DNA from: Bradyrhizobium sp. CSA112
Lineage (GTDB): Bacteria > Pseudomonadota > Alphaproteobacteria > Rhizobiales > Xanthobacteraceae
Direction of reading: 5' to 3'
NCBI RefSeq assembly: GCF_029051645.1
Contig: NZ_JAACFS010000015.1
Location: 1-64,000 of the forward strand
Length of the DNA stretch: 64,000 bases
The position numbers and the translations under genes were made by a program. The notes beneath the pieces were generated by a model. That model made no database searches. It was not told the origin of the DNA and worked only from the letters and a program-made list of their open reading frames with translations. Shown here piece after piece: positions 35,463-44,522 of the stretch. The number at the start of each line of letters is the position of its first letter. The first letter of the stretch is position 1.

Positions 35463-37094
35463 ATGGCAACGACCGCTGCGACACACCACGATCACGCCCA
35501 AGGACACGGACATGATGACCATGCGCATGCCAATCCGACCGGATGGCGGCGCTGGGTCTATTCGACGAACCATAAGGACATCGGCACGATGTACCTTATC
35601 TTCGCGATCTTCGCGGGCATCATCGGGGCGGCGATGTCGATCGCGATCCGCATCGAGCTGATGTATCCCGGCGTCCAGTTCTTTCACGAATCCCACACCT
35701 ACAATGTGTTCGTGACCTCGCACGGCCTGATCATGATCTTCTTCATGGTGATGCCTGCGATGATCGGCGGCTTCGGCAACTGGTTCGTGCCGCTGATGAT
35801 CGGCGCGCCCGACATGGCGTTCCCGCGCATGAACAACATCTCGTTCTGGCTGCTGCCGGCCTCCTTCGCGCTGCTTTTGATGTCGACCTTCGTCGAGGGT
35901 GAGCCGGGCGCGAACGGCGTCGGTGCGGGCTGGACCATCTACGCGCCGCTGTCGACTTCGGGCCATCCCGGGCCGGCGGTCGATTTCGCGATCCTGTCGC
36001 TGCATCTGGCCGGCGCTTCCTCGATTTTGGGCGCCATCAACTTCATCACCACGATCTTCAACATGCGCGCGCCGGGCATGACCCTGCACAAGATGCCGCT
36101 GTTCGTCTGGTCGATCCTGGTGACGGTGTTCCTGCTCTTGCTGTCGCTGCCGGTGCTGGCCGGCGCCATCACCATGCTGCTCACCGACCGTAATTTCGGC
36201 ACCACCTTCTTTTCCGCCGACGGCGGCGGCGATCCGGTGCTGTTCCAGCATCTGTTCTGGTTCTTCGGCCACCCCGAAGTGTACATCCTGATTCTGCCCG
36301 GCTTCGGCATGATCAGCCAGATCGTTTCCACCTTCTCGCGCAAGCCGGTGTTCGGCTATCTCGGCATGGCCTACGCCATGGTCGCGATCGGCGGCATCGG
36401 CTTCGTGGTGTGGGCGCACCACATGTACACGGTCGGCATGTCGTCGGCGACGCAGGCCTATTTCGTCGCTGCCACCATGGTGATCGCGGTGCCGACCGGC
36501 GTGAAGATCTTCTCCTGGATCGCCACGATGTGGGGCGGCTCGATCGAGTTCCGCACGCCGATGCTGTGGGCGATCGGCTTCATCTTCCTGTTCACGGTCG
36601 GCGGCGTCACCGGCGTCGTGCTGGCGAACGCCGGCGTCGACCGCGTGCTGCAGGATACCTACTACGTGGTCGCGCACTTCCACTACGTGCTGTCGCTGGG
36701 CGCGGTGTTCGCGATCTTCGCGGGCTGGTACTACTGGTTCCCGAAGATGTCCGGCTACATGTATTCGGAAACCATCGGCAAGCTGCACTTCTGGTTCACA
36801 TTCATCGGCGTCAACCTGGTGTTCTTCCCGCAGCACTTCCTCGGCCTGTCGGGCATGCCGCGCCGTTATGTCGACTATCCGGATGCGTTCGCCGGCTGGA
36901 ACCTGGTGTCCTCGCTCGGCTCGTACGTTTCGGGCTTCGGCGTGCTGATCTTCATCTACGGCGTGGTCGACGCCTTCATGCGCAAGCAGGCGGCCGAAAA
37001 CAATCCGTGGGGCGCCGGCGCCACCACGCTGGAATGGACGCTGACGTCGCCGCCGCCGTTCCACCAGTTCGAAGTGCTACCGCGCGTGCAGTAA
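35463..37094 (+). CDS. ctaD: cytochrome c oxidase subunit I
   Basis: The 543-residue catalytic subunit has twelve membrane helices. WRRWVYSTNHKDIGTMY near 21-37 is the usual start, WFFGHPEVYILILPGFG carries the CuB histidine crosslinked to tyrosine, and HFHYVLSLGAVFAI carries the two haem ligands. It reduces oxygen to water and pumps protons. The N-terminal segment is histidine-rich (THHDHAQGHGHDDHAHA), a pattern of unknown role. Spacing to coxB is 76 bases and to ctaB 63 bases, which suggests one operon. Confidence 0.96.
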   Translation: MATTAATHHDHAQGHGHDDHAHANPTGWRRWVYSTNHKDIGTMYLIFAIFAGIIGAAMSIAIRIELMYPGVQFFHESHTYNVFVTSHGLIMIFFMVMPAMIGGFGNWFVPLMIGAPDMAFPRMNNISFWLLPASFALLLMSTFVEGEPGANGVGAGWTIYAPLSTSGHPGPAVDFAILSLHLAGASSILGAINFITTIFNMRAPGMTLHKMPLFVWSILVTVFLLLLSLPVLAGAITMLLTDRNFGTTFFSADGGGDPVLFQHLFWFFGHPEVYILILPGFGMISQIVSTFSRKPVFGYLGMAYAMVAIGGIGFVVWAHHMYTVGMSSATQAYFVAATMVIAVPTGVKIFSWIATMWGGSIEFRTPMLWAIGFIFLFTVGGVTGVVLANAGVDRVLQDTYYVVAHFHYVLSLGAVFAIFAGWYYWFPKMSGYMYSETIGKLHFWFTFIGVNLVFFPQHFLGLSGMPRRYVDYPDAFAGWNLVSSLGSYVSGFGVLIFIYGVVDAFMRKQAAENNPWGAGATTLEWTLTSPPPFHQFEVLPRVQ

Positions 37095-37157
37095 GGCAAA
37101 CCGCGGCGCGCTCTTGAAGAAAGGCGCGTCGCACTCTTTAGGGAAAACGAGTCCATC

Positions 37158-38099
37158 GTGTCGGTTGTCGATCACCACGCCGTCGAGCTTGGCCCTCGGA
37201 TTTCCGAGGCCGAGGTCGGCGACTACATCGCGCTGCTGAAGCCGCGGGTGATGTCGCTGGTGATCTTCACCGCGCTCGTCGGCTTCTTCATTGCGCCGGT
37301 CCATGTCCATCCGGTCATCGCCTTCACCTCTATCCTCTGCATTGCAGTCGGCGCCGGTGCCTCGGGCGCGCTGAACATGGCCCTGGAAGGCGACATCGAC
37401 GCCAAGATGACGCGAACCGCCAACCGGCCGATCCCGCGCGGACGCATCACCCCGCCGGAGGCTATGGCGTTCGGCCTGACGCTGGCGTTTTTCTCGGTGA
37501 TGACGCTCGGGGTCCTGGTCAACTGGCTGGCCGGCGGACTTCTGGCGTTCACGATCTTCTTCTACGTGGTGATCTACACCATGTGGCTGAAGCGCTGGAC
37601 CGCGCAGAACATCGTGATCGGCGGCGCCGCGGGCGCGCTGCCGCCCGTCGTGGCGTGGGCCGCGGCCACCGGCTCGCTGTCGATGGAGCCGGTGCTCCTC
37701 TTCCTCATCATCTTCTTCTGGACCCCGCCGCATTTCTGGGCGCTGGCGCTGTTCCGCAGCGACGACTATGCCCGCGCCGGCGTGCCGATGCTTCCCGTCG
37801 TCGCCGGGCCCGATGCGACGCGGCTGCAGATCCTGCTTTACACGAGCGTGCTGGTCGCGATTGCGGCTGCGCCCTGGCCGCTCGGCTATTTCGACGCGGT
37901 CTACGGCCTCACTTCGCTGATGCTCGGCGCCGGCATGATGTGGCTTGCCATCGAGGTCTACCGCTACCGCGAGGGCAAGCAGGCGCTGCGTGCGACGCGC
38001 CGGCTGTTTGCCTTCTCGATCCTTTATCTGTTCGCGCTGTTTGCGACGCTCCTGCTCGAGGTCGTGGCCGGCGCTGTCATGCCTTTGATGATCGGGTAG
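37158..38099 (+). CDS. ctaB: protohaem IX farnesyltransferase
   Basis: The 313-residue membrane prenyltransferase of the UbiA fold converts haem B to haem O for the oxidase. The first Asp-rich region (EGDIDAKMTRTANRPIPRGR, with prenyl-diphosphate-binding Asn/Asp) is near 76-95, and LFRSDDYARAGVPML is the second active loop. About eight or nine hydrophobic segments follow the usual pattern. The start is GTG at 37158. It is placed inside the cox cluster between ctaD and the CoxF-like gene, as is typical for the group. Confidence 0.93.
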   Translation: MSVVDHHAVELGPRISEAEVGDYIALLKPRVMSLVIFTALVGFFIAPVHVHPVIAFTSILCIAVGAGASGALNMALEGDIDAKMTRTANRPIPRGRITPPEAMAFGLTLAFFSVMTLGVLVNWLAGGLLAFTIFFYVVIYTMWLKRWTAQNIVIGGAAGALPPVVAWAAATGSLSMEPVLLFLIIFFWTPPHFWALALFRSDDYARAGVPMLPVVAGPDATRLQILLYTSVLVAIAAAPWPLGYFDAVYGLTSLMLGAGMMWLAIEVYRYREGKQALRATRRLFAFSILYLFALFATLLLEVVAGAVMPLMIG

Positions 38100-38117
38100 G
38101 GGGCGCATGGGACGCGA

Positions 38118-38282
38118 ATGGACGACAATCGCAAGCCAGATGGAATCGTCCTCACCGAGGCGCAGAAAAGAAGCCGCCGTCACCGCTCGATCGCCATTGC
38201 GCTCGCGCTCGGCGTCCTCGTCGTACTGTTCTTCGCGGTCACCATGGTCAAGGGACCGGGCGTTCTCGTCCGGCCCATGTGA
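38118..38282 (+). CDS. CoxF-like small membrane protein
   Basis: A 54-codon gene begins at an ATG 18 bases after the ctaB stop: MDDNRKPDGIVLTEAQKRSR, then a single membrane helix (SIAIALALGVLVVLFFAVTM) and a short tail ending LVRPM. Small CoxF-type proteins with one helix occur between ctaB and ctaG in Bradyrhizobium and relatives. Its role is unknown; an assembly or subunit IV-like role is inferred. It ends 35 bases before the ctaG start. Confidence 0.8.
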   Translation: MDDNRKPDGIVLTEAQKRSRRHRSIAIALALGVLVVLFFAVTMVKGPGVLVRPM

Positions 38283-38317
38283 TCTTGAAATGTAATTTGA
38301 TCTTTGATGTAGCTGAG

Positions 38318-38962
38318 ATGGAAAACAATCCGCAAATGCGCGAGGGAGTGGAGGGGAGCGGCAAGACCGCTTCGCGCCGTACCCTGACGCGCGATGCGGT
38401 CGTCGCCTCGATCTGCGGCTTCGTCGTGGTCTTCATGGTCGGCGCGTCCTATGCCGCCGTGCCCTTCTACAACTGGTTCTGCCGCGCCACCGGTTTCAAC
38501 GGCACCACTCAGGTTGCGACCTCGGCACCATCCGACGCGCCGCTGGCGCGCAAGATAGCCGTGCGGTTCGACGCCAATGTTGGCCCCGGCCTGCCCTGGA
38601 AATTCGAGCCCGAGCAGAACGAGATCGAGGTTCGGATCGGCGAAGTCGTCACCGTGTTCTATACCGTGACCAACCAGGCCGCGCGCGCTACCACGGGCGT
38701 TGCGGCCTACAACGTCGCGCCGCTGACGGTCGGCGCCTATTTCCAGAAGATCAACTGCTTCTGCTTCACCGAACAGACCATGGGCCCGGGCGAGAAGCGC
38801 GAGATGCCCGTGGTGTTCTATGTCGATCCGCAGCTTGCCAAGGACAGCGAGAACGACGCCCTGAAAACGATCACGCTGTCCTACACTTTCTATCCGGTGC
38901 GCGATCCGGCGCCGAAGCCGCTCGCGGCCGGCGAAGGCGACAAGCGCAAGGGAAACCTGTAA
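38318..38962 (+). CDS. ctaG: cytochrome c oxidase assembly protein CtaG (Cox11)
   Basis: The 214-residue protein is a Cox11-type copper chaperone that inserts CuB into subunit I. It has one membrane helix (about 28-47, VVASICGFVVVFMVGASYAA), a periplasmic domain starting AVPFYNWFCRATGF, and the copper motif NCFCF with Cys147 and Cys149. The ATG at 38318 fits the usual short cytoplasmic leader. The spacing to the next gene is 119 bases. Confidence 0.93.
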   Translation: MENNPQMREGVEGSGKTASRRTLTRDAVVASICGFVVVFMVGASYAAVPFYNWFCRATGFNGTTQVATSAPSDAPLARKIAVRFDANVGPGLPWKFEPEQNEIEVRIGEVVTVFYTVTNQAARATTGVAAYNVAPLTVGAYFQKINCFCFTEQTMGPGEKREMPVVFYVDPQLAKDSENDALKTITLSYTFYPVRDPAPKPLAAGEGDKRKGNL

Positions 38963-39081
38963 CGCGAAACTTGTGACGAGAAACCTGTGAATGCCGGATA
39001 CCGTATCTAACGGGATTTCGGGATTGAAATTTGAGACGAATATGTGCCGAAGGGAACGGCACATCTAACGGAGAGACCGCA

Positions 39082-39972
39082 ATGGCGACGGCGCACGCGA
39101 AGCACCATGACTACCACCTTGTCGATCCGAGTCCGTGGCCGGTGGTCGGCTCGATCTCGGCCTTCATCATGGCAGTGGGCGCGATCGCCTGGATGCACAA
39201 GATGTTCGCCGGTGCACCGGTCGTTTTCGGCATCGGCACCATCGGCGTGCTCTACACCATGGCGAGCTGGTGGGGCGACGTAATCCGTGAAGCCCAGTAC
39301 AAGGGCGACCACACCCGCGTGGTGCAGATCAGCCACCGCTACGGCATGATCCTGTTCATCGCCTCCGAGGTGATGTTCTTCGTCGCCTGGTTCTGGGCCT
39401 TCTTCAATTCCGCGCTGTTCCCCGCCGATGCGGTTCATGCCACCCGCGACGCGGTGTTCGGCTGCGGTCCGGGCACGGCGATGGGCGCCTGCCCCGTGCC
39501 GGGCACCTGGCCGCCGAAGGGCATCGAGACCTTCGATCCCTGGCATCTGCCGCTGCTCAACACGCTGATTCTGCTGACCTCGGGCACGACAGTCACCTGG
39601 GCGCATCACGCGCTGCTTGAGAACGACCGTCAGGGCCTGAAGTACGGCCTGATCCTCACCGTGCTGCTCGGGGCCGCCTTCACCGGCGTGCAGGCCTATG
39701 AATACGCCCACGCCACCTTCGGCTTCTCCGGCAACATCTACGGCGCGACCTTTTTCATGGCGACCGGCTTCCACGGCTTCCACGTGCTGGTCGGCACCGT
39801 GTTCCTGCTGGTCTGCCTGATCCGCGCCTATGCGGGCCACTTCACCCCGAAGCAGCACCTCGGCTTCGAATTCGCTGCCTGGTACTGGCACTTCGTCGAC
39901 GTGGTGTGGCTGTTCCTGTTCATCTGCATCTATGTATGGTTCCGCGGCGCGGGGCCCGTGGCCGGGCACTGA
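39082..39972 (+). CDS. ctaE: cytochrome c oxidase subunit III
   Basis: The 296-residue membrane subunit has seven helices. It opens HDYHLVDPSPWPVVGS and carries the family stretches GMILFIASEVMFFVAWFWAF and TGFHGFHVLVGTVFL (glutamate and histidine residues near the proton-uptake path). The ATG at 39082 follows ggagag. The gene ends with a strong hairpin and T-run at 39992-40022, so it probably closes the oxidase operon. Confidence 0.95.
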   Translation: MATAHAKHHDYHLVDPSPWPVVGSISAFIMAVGAIAWMHKMFAGAPVVFGIGTIGVLYTMASWWGDVIREAQYKGDHTRVVQISHRYGMILFIASEVMFFVAWFWAFFNSALFPADAVHATRDAVFGCGPGTAMGACPVPGTWPPKGIETFDPWHLPLLNTLILLTSGTTVTWAHHALLENDRQGLKYGLILTVLLGAAFTGVQAYEYAHATFGFSGNIYGATFFMATGFHGFHVLVGTVFLLVCLIRAYAGHFTPKQHLGFEFAAWYWHFVDVVWLFLFICIYVWFRGAGPVAGH

Positions 39973-39991
39973 TGCGAGGCTAACGTGCTAC

Positions 39992-40022
39992 AAGGGGCGG
40001 TCGGAAGGACCGCCCCTTTTTC
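39992..40022 (+). terminator. intrinsic terminator after ctaE
   Basis: Perfect 11-bp stem aaggggcggtc / gaccgcccctt with a 5-base loop and a run of T residues. It follows the ctaE stop by about 20 bases. Confidence 0.85.
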
Positions 40023-40160
40023 TTCTTCCTTCTCCCCTTGTGGGAGAAGGTGGCGCGCAGCGCCGGATGAGGGGTCTGTCTCCGCGGATAGAGACCCCTC
40101 ACCCGTCTCGAATGAGCTTCCGCTCATTCGATCCACCCTCTCCCACAATGGGAGAGGGGA
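40023..40160. repeat. REP-type repeat cluster (family E)
   Basis: The arms ttctccccttgtgggagaag and ccctctcccacaatgggagag, with atgaggggtctgtc / gagacccctcac between, make nested hairpins between ctaE and the DUF983 gene. Confidence 0.7.
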
Positions 40161-40170
40161 AGGAACGAGT

Positions 40171-40560
40171 ATGACGCCTGATCAATCACCCACCCTCACC
40201 CAGAGCGCGATACGCGGCATCGCCTGCCGCTGCCCGCGTTGCGGCAAGGGCAAGCTCTATGCGGGCTTCCTCGACCTGCGTCCGAATTGCGAAGCTTGCG
40301 GGCTCGACTACGCCTTCATCGATGCCGGCGACGGGCCTGCGATCTTCATCATCATGCTGGCGGGCGCCATCGTCGTCACCGCCGCGCTGATCGTCGAAAT
40401 CAAGTATCAGCCGCCGTTCTGGCTGCATGCGGCGCTGTGGCTGCCGCTGATCCTCGCGACCACGCTTCTGCCGCTGCGCTCGATGAAGTCGCTTTTGATC
40501 GCGCTGCAGTTCCATCACAAGGCGGCGCCAGGCCGGCTGATCGACCGCGAGCCGAAATGA
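40171..40560 (+). CDS. DUF983 family protein
   Basis: The 129-residue protein has an N-terminal zinc-ribbon-like pair, CRCPRCGKGKLY near 20-31 and NCEACGLDY near 39-47, then two membrane helices (FIIMLAGAIVVTAALIV and HAALWLPLILATTLL). DUF983 proteins recur beside cytochrome oxidase and SURF1 genes in alphaproteobacteria; their role is unproven. The stop overlaps the SURF1 start (ATGA), so the two are coupled. Confidence 0.88.
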   Translation: MTPDQSPTLTQSAIRGIACRCPRCGKGKLYAGFLDLRPNCEACGLDYAFIDAGDGPAIFIIMLAGAIVVTAALIVEIKYQPPFWLHAALWLPLILATTLLPLRSMKSLLIALQFHHKAAPGRLIDREPK

Positions 40561-41324
40561 CCAGCCTGCAGTCGCGGCGGCGGGCGGTCACCGGCTTTGC
40601 TATTTTCACGCTGGTTATGGTGGCGGTCTTCGCCGGCCTTGGCATCTGGCAATTGCAGCGCCGGGTCGAGAAGCACGCCCTGATCGCCAGGCTGAACGAA
40701 CGGCTTGCGGCTGCGCCCGGCGCGCTGCCGCCGCAATCGCAATGGGAGGCGCTGACGCCGGCTAAAGACGAATTCCGCCGTGTCAGCTTTACCGCCACCT
40801 ACGCGCCGCTGCCGGACGCGATGGTCTACAGCGCAGGCTCCGCGGTTCGCGACGACGTCACCGGCCCCGGCACCTGGGCCTTCCTGCCGGCGCAACTCGC
40901 CGACGGCAGCACCATCGTCGTCAATACCGGCTTCGTGCAGAACACGATGCAGGACCGCGCCCAGCAGGATCGCGCCGCGAGACCGCTCATCACCGGTGAC
41001 CCGGTGCAACTCACCGGCTACATTCGTTTTCCCGAAAGCGCTGCTGCGCTGACGCCACCGGAGAGCGCGGCAAAACGGCTCTGGTTCACCCGCGATCATC
41101 TTGCGATGGCGCGCGCGCTGGGCTGGGGTGAGCGCGGCAAGGCCGTCGCGCCGTTCTATGTCGATCTGGAAACGCCCGTGCCCGAGAGCGGCATTCCAAA
41201 ACCCGGCCCGCTTTCCGTGCATCTCAAAGACGATCACCTGCAATACGCCATCACCTGGTTCACGCTGGCGTTTGCGGTCGTCATCGCGTTCGGTGTGTGG
41301 TGGCGCGGGCAGCGGCGCGGCTAA
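40557..41324 (+). CDS. SURF1 family oxidase assembly protein
   Basis: The 255-residue protein has a membrane helix at each end (about 11-31 and 229-247) and a large periplasmic domain between, the classic Shy1/SURF1 arrangement. GIWQLQRRVEKHALI and the C-terminal YAITWFTLAFAVV are family stretches. It helps with haem A delivery or maturation of subunit I. It is coupled to DUF983 and lies downstream of the cox genes, separated from them by a terminator and repeats. Confidence 0.92.
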   Translation: MTSLQSRRRAVTGFAIFTLVMVAVFAGLGIWQLQRRVEKHALIARLNERLAAAPGALPPQSQWEALTPAKDEFRRVSFTATYAPLPDAMVYSAGSAVRDDVTGPGTWAFLPAQLADGSTIVVNTGFVQNTMQDRAQQDRAARPLITGDPVQLTGYIRFPESAAALTPPESAAKRLWFTRDHLAMARALGWGERGKAVAPFYVDLETPVPESGIPKPGPLSVHLKDDHLQYAITWFTLAFAVVIAFGVWWRGQRRG

Positions 41325-41485
41325 AGTTCCCCCCGTATTCACCCGGACTAGCTTGTCGGAACCTTTGTTCCGCACAATCGTTTGAGTTCCACGGTGCGTT
41401 CCAGACAATAGGCCGTTCAGTGTCCATTCACGATGATCGCCATACTCCCTCACCAGCGTCAGCGCTCAGGACAAGGTATAGCGAC

Positions 41486-41881
41486 ATGGATAGGATCGCG
41501 GGCTTGGCAGAAGATTTCGATCAGGTAGCGTTGGTGATCGACTGGCTGGACGCGTGCCGGAATCGCGACCTGGCGGCATTGCTCGACCTCCACGCCGACG
41601 ACGCGACGCTCGAATGTCGCTGCGGTGGGGTCAAGGTCAGCGAAGGCCGCGCCGAGCTCGAATCCTACTGGCGGCCGCGCCTCGATGCGCTCGCGCCCGC
41701 CGCATTCGGGCTGGAGGAAATCACGCCGACCGCCGAGGGCGTCGTGCTGGATTATCTGAGCCACGAAGGCAAACCGGTCCGCATCGTGTTCACCTTTTCA
41801 CGCGACGCCAAGATCCAGCGGACCGCCTGCGCGCCGACGGGGCCGGCGTTGCGTCAGGAGGTTGCCGACGTTGCGGACTAG
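41486..41881 (+). CDS. SnoaL-like / NTF2-fold protein
   Basis: The 131-residue protein shows the NTF2 pattern: LVIDWLDACRNRDLAALLDL near 16-35, LHADDATLECRCGG and a strand pair near EGVVLDYLSHEGKPVRIVF. No catalytic residues can be assigned. It is convergent with the histidine kinase gene, and the 160 bases upstream hold no gene I can support. Confidence 0.68.
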   Translation: MDRIAGLAEDFDQVALVIDWLDACRNRDLAALLDLHADDATLECRCGGVKVSEGRAELESYWRPRLDALAPAAFGLEEITPTAEGVVLDYLSHEGKPVRIVFTFSRDAKIQRTACAPTGPALRQEVADVAD

Positions 41882-41893
41882 GCCGGCTGACCG

Positions 41894-43246
41894 TTAGCTC
41901 TGTTGTGCGCCTCGCGCATCTGAGGCGGAATCTCCCGCGGGCAGCCGGCAACGAACGCAAGTGCGCCCTGCCTCGCGCAGCAGTTCAAGCGTCCCGCTCA
42001 GCGCCCGAACGCGCTCCAGCATTCCCGTCAATCCCCGGCCGAACACCCGATCCGCCGGAAAGCCGACGCCGTCGTCGGATACTTCCACGGTCACTTCGCT
42101 GTCGTTGATTGCTGTCGCAACGTGCATCGAGCTCGCTTTGGCGTGGCGAAGCACATTTGTCACCGCCTCCTGGATCACGCGATAGACCGTCTGCGACAGC
42201 AGGCCATCGACCTCGTTCAGATCAGCGTCGATCTGCGACGTCACTTTGAGGTCAGGCGCCTGCACCTTCACGTTCTGCAGCAGCGTCTGGATACTCTTCT
42301 CCAGGCCGAGCTCCTGGATGTAGAGCGGCCGCAGCCGGTCGAGGATGCGGCGGTTCGCCTGCTGCAATGTTTCGACCGATTGCAGAATGCCCTCGGCGGC
42401 GTTCTTCAGCTCCGCCTCGCCGGACGGGACGGATTCCAGCAGCGCCACCGTGTTGGCGCGGATCCCGAACAGCAGCGGCCCGAGCTCGTCATGAAGCTCG
42501 CGCGCCATGTCCTGCCGCTCGTCGTCCTGCAGCGACACGATCCGGCGCAGCAGGCTGCGGTTGTCCTGGCTGAGACGATTGAGGGTACGGGCAAGTTCGT
42601 TGGCTTCCTGCGAGCTCTTGCGGATCTCGGGCGGACCGGCGGGGAGAATCTGCTGCTCGTAGTCGCCCGTTCGCATTCTGGTCAGGCCGTCGCCCAGCGT
42701 TTGCAGCGGTCGCAACGCGGAGCGCGCGGTGAAATGGGCAATGATCCCCGTCAACAGCATCAGGGTGATTCCGGAGCAGATGATCGCCAGAAATCCGATC
42801 CACTTCTCGTAGATGTCGGCGGACATGTCGGGCGCAAATACAATGTCGCCGACCTGCTTTCCCTCGATCATCACGGGGAAGGCGGCTTTGAATTCGGGGA
42901 TGGCGATGAGGCGGACGAACCAGTCAGGCACCGTTCCCAAGGGGGTCTGCACCTCGGGAGGATGGACATCGAGGTCGGTGCCGAGGCGGCGAAACCGGAT
43001 TGCCTCGGAGCTTCCCAGCGATTGCACGAATGCATCGAGCGTTGCTTGTGGATTGGTAGAGGTCCGAAGCGCTCCGTTGAGCGCAGCCGCCACCGCCTTT
43101 GCCGAGCGAGCGGCCGGTTCGACTTCTTCCATAAGTTGCGTCGGAGCAAAGATCCGGAGCGAAATGCCGCCGACCAGCAGAGCGGCCACGAACATCAGGC
43201 CGAGCGGCAGCCATAACCGCGTTCGAAGAGAAAGCCTTTCCCACAT
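41894..43246 (-). CDS. sensor histidine kinase (NarX/HisKA_3 type)
   Basis: The 450-residue kinase has membrane helices at about 11-31 and 149-171, a periplasmic domain of about 118 residues, a HAMP segment (about 172-235), the HisKA_3 box RQDMARELHDELGP with phospho-acceptor His252, and a HATPase region (NVLRHAK, DDGVGFP, GRGLTGMLERV). It senses an unknown periplasmic or membrane signal and phosphorylates the divergent response regulator. The two genes are 79 bases apart. Confidence 0.9.
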   Translation of the reverse strand: MWERLSLRTRLWLPLGLMFVAALLVGGISLRIFAPTQLMEEVEPAARSAKAVAAALNGALRTSTNPQATLDAFVQSLGSSEAIRFRRLGTDLDVHPPEVQTPLGTVPDWFVRLIAIPEFKAAFPVMIEGKQVGDIVFAPDMSADIYEKWIGFLAIICSGITLMLLTGIIAHFTARSALRPLQTLGDGLTRMRTGDYEQQILPAGPPEIRKSSQEANELARTLNRLSQDNRSLLRRIVSLQDDERQDMARELHDELGPLLFGIRANTVALLESVPSGEAELKNAAEGILQSVETLQQANRRILDRLRPLYIQELGLEKSIQTLLQNVKVQAPDLKVTSQIDADLNEVDGLLSQTVYRVIQEAVTNVLRHAKASSMHVATAINDSEVTVEVSDDGVGFPADRVFGRGLTGMLERVRALSGTLELLREAGRTCVRCRLPAGDSASDARGAQQS

Positions 43247-43325
43247 TATAAGTATTATAGCCCCCGCAACCCAAGATTTCTCTTTTCAAATATTGCCAAC
43301 CGCTTATTTATTCCCAAGGGGATGG

Positions 43326-43973
43326 ATGATGCAAAATACTGCCAAGTCGGCAACGAAGGTCCTGATCGTCGACGACCACCCGGTGGTCCTGTCGGGTTGC
43401 CGGTCGCTGTTTGCGTCGGACAATACCGTGAAGATCGATGAGGCCACCGATGCCAAGTCCGGCCACCGCGCCTACGTGGCAAAGCGGCCCGACGTCACAG
43501 TCATCGATATCAAGCTTCCCGATGTTTCCGGCTTCGAACTGATGCGGCGCATCCGCAAGGATGATCCGGACGCCAGGATCATCATGTTCAGCATGAATGA
43601 CGATCCGGCGTTCGTGGTTCGTGCCATCGAGATGGGGGCGCAGGGTTATGTCTCGAAGGGCGACGATCCAAGGATGCTGGTGAAGGCCGTCCGCAAGGTG
43701 GCCGCGGGAGACAATTTCATTTCTCCGCAACTGGCGGAGGCGGTGACCTTCTCGGGCGCTTCGATCAAGGCCAATCCGGCATCGCAAATGACGGCGCGCG
43801 AATTGGAAATTCTGCGCCTATTGGGCCGCGGCGACAAGATTGTCGAAGTCGCCGACGCACTGGAGATTTCCTACAAGACGGTGGCCAACACCACCTCGCT
43901 GCTCAAGCAGAAGCTCGGCGCCAAGAACCATTCAGATCTGATCCGGATCGCGGTCGAGATGGGGCTCGGCTGA
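43326..43973 (+). CDS. LuxR/NarL-type response regulator
   Basis: The 215-residue regulator has a receiver domain (VLIVDDHPV near 12-20, phospho-acceptor Asp61 in VIDIKLPD, and a lysine in YVSKGDD) and a C-terminal LuxR helix-turn-helix (TARELEILRLLGRGDKIVEVADALEI in overlapping pieces, then KTVANTTSLLKQKLG). The start is the first of two tandem ATG codons; 43329 is equally possible. It is divergent from its probable kinase. The target genes are not evident from context. Confidence 0.9.
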   Translation: MMQNTAKSATKVLIVDDHPVVLSGCRSLFASDNTVKIDEATDAKSGHRAYVAKRPDVTVIDIKLPDVSGFELMRRIRKDDPDARIIMFSMNDDPAFVVRAIEMGAQGYVSKGDDPRMLVKAVRKVAAGDNFISPQLAEAVTFSGASIKANPASQMTARELEILRLLGRGDKIVEVADALEISYKTVANTTSLLKQKLGAKNHSDLIRIAVEMGLG

Positions 43974-44110
43974 CCGCAGGCCGAACATACTCTTTCACCG
44001 CTCTTTAAATCCCCGAAGCGGCCGCGCCTCGATGGCGCGACCGTTCGTATCGCTGCCATTCGCATCTCGTCCGGGCAATGGGAATGACGAAAGCGAACGC
44101 AGCGAAAGCC

Positions 44111-44341
44111 TTACCAGCGGCGATGGTGACGCCATTTGTGGTGACCGCGGCCTCTGTACCATCCGTAATGATGACCGCGTCCGCGGTGCCAACGTCCATG
44201 ACCGCGCCCGCGCCCATGCTTGACCTCTATCACTCCGCCATCCGGCGCGGCCATCGGGGCAATGCCCAGCCGGGCGGAAGCGGATACGGTCATGGCCAGC
44301 GAAGCAAGCAGCGCAGCAGCAATCAGAACGAAACGTCGCAT
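44111..44341 (-). CDS. small secreted Gly/Arg/His/Trp-rich protein
   Basis: From the ATG at 44341 the protein has 76 residues: a signal peptide (MRRFVLIAAALLASLAMT, cleavage after ASA) and a basic tail made of imperfect repeats such as GRGRGHGRW, HRGRGHHYGW and YRGRGHHKW. Proteins of this composition are common in Bradyrhizobium and have no known function; metal or nucleic-acid binding is a guess from histidine and arginine content. A longer start at 44380 is possible but does not begin with the signal. Confidence 0.68.
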   Translation of the reverse strand: MRRFVLIAAALLASLAMTVSASARLGIAPMAAPDGGVIEVKHGRGRGHGRWHRGRGHHYGWYRGRGHHKWRHHRRW

Positions 44342-44522
44342 CTGGTTCTCTCCCCATCGCGTGATCGCGACGAGGCACAAGTTCCCGAGGAATGGGTTTG
44401 TTCCCCGGGGGTAAAACTAAACCCTCAGTGTGATATTCGAGCAATACCAGGGCTTGCGTTCTCAGGGCAGAAGCTGGGAAAAAGCGGCAATATGCTTCGT
44501 GGCCGATTTGCTGGAGAACCGA

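Noticed and set aside
35259..37064. A 601-codon open frame antisense to ctaD
   Set aside because: The peptide is Arg/His/Asp-rich with no domain and mirrors the codon bias of ctaD on the other strand. The subunit I gene is certain.
37583..38317. Long upstream extension of ctaG through ctaB
   Set aside because: It is out of frame with ctaB and lacks similarity; the ATG at 38318 gives the normal Cox11 length.
41894..43973. Two-component pair considered as a nitrate regulator
   Set aside because: The NarX/NarL-type architecture alone does not define the signal; the periplasmic domain shows no nitrate-box I could recognise.
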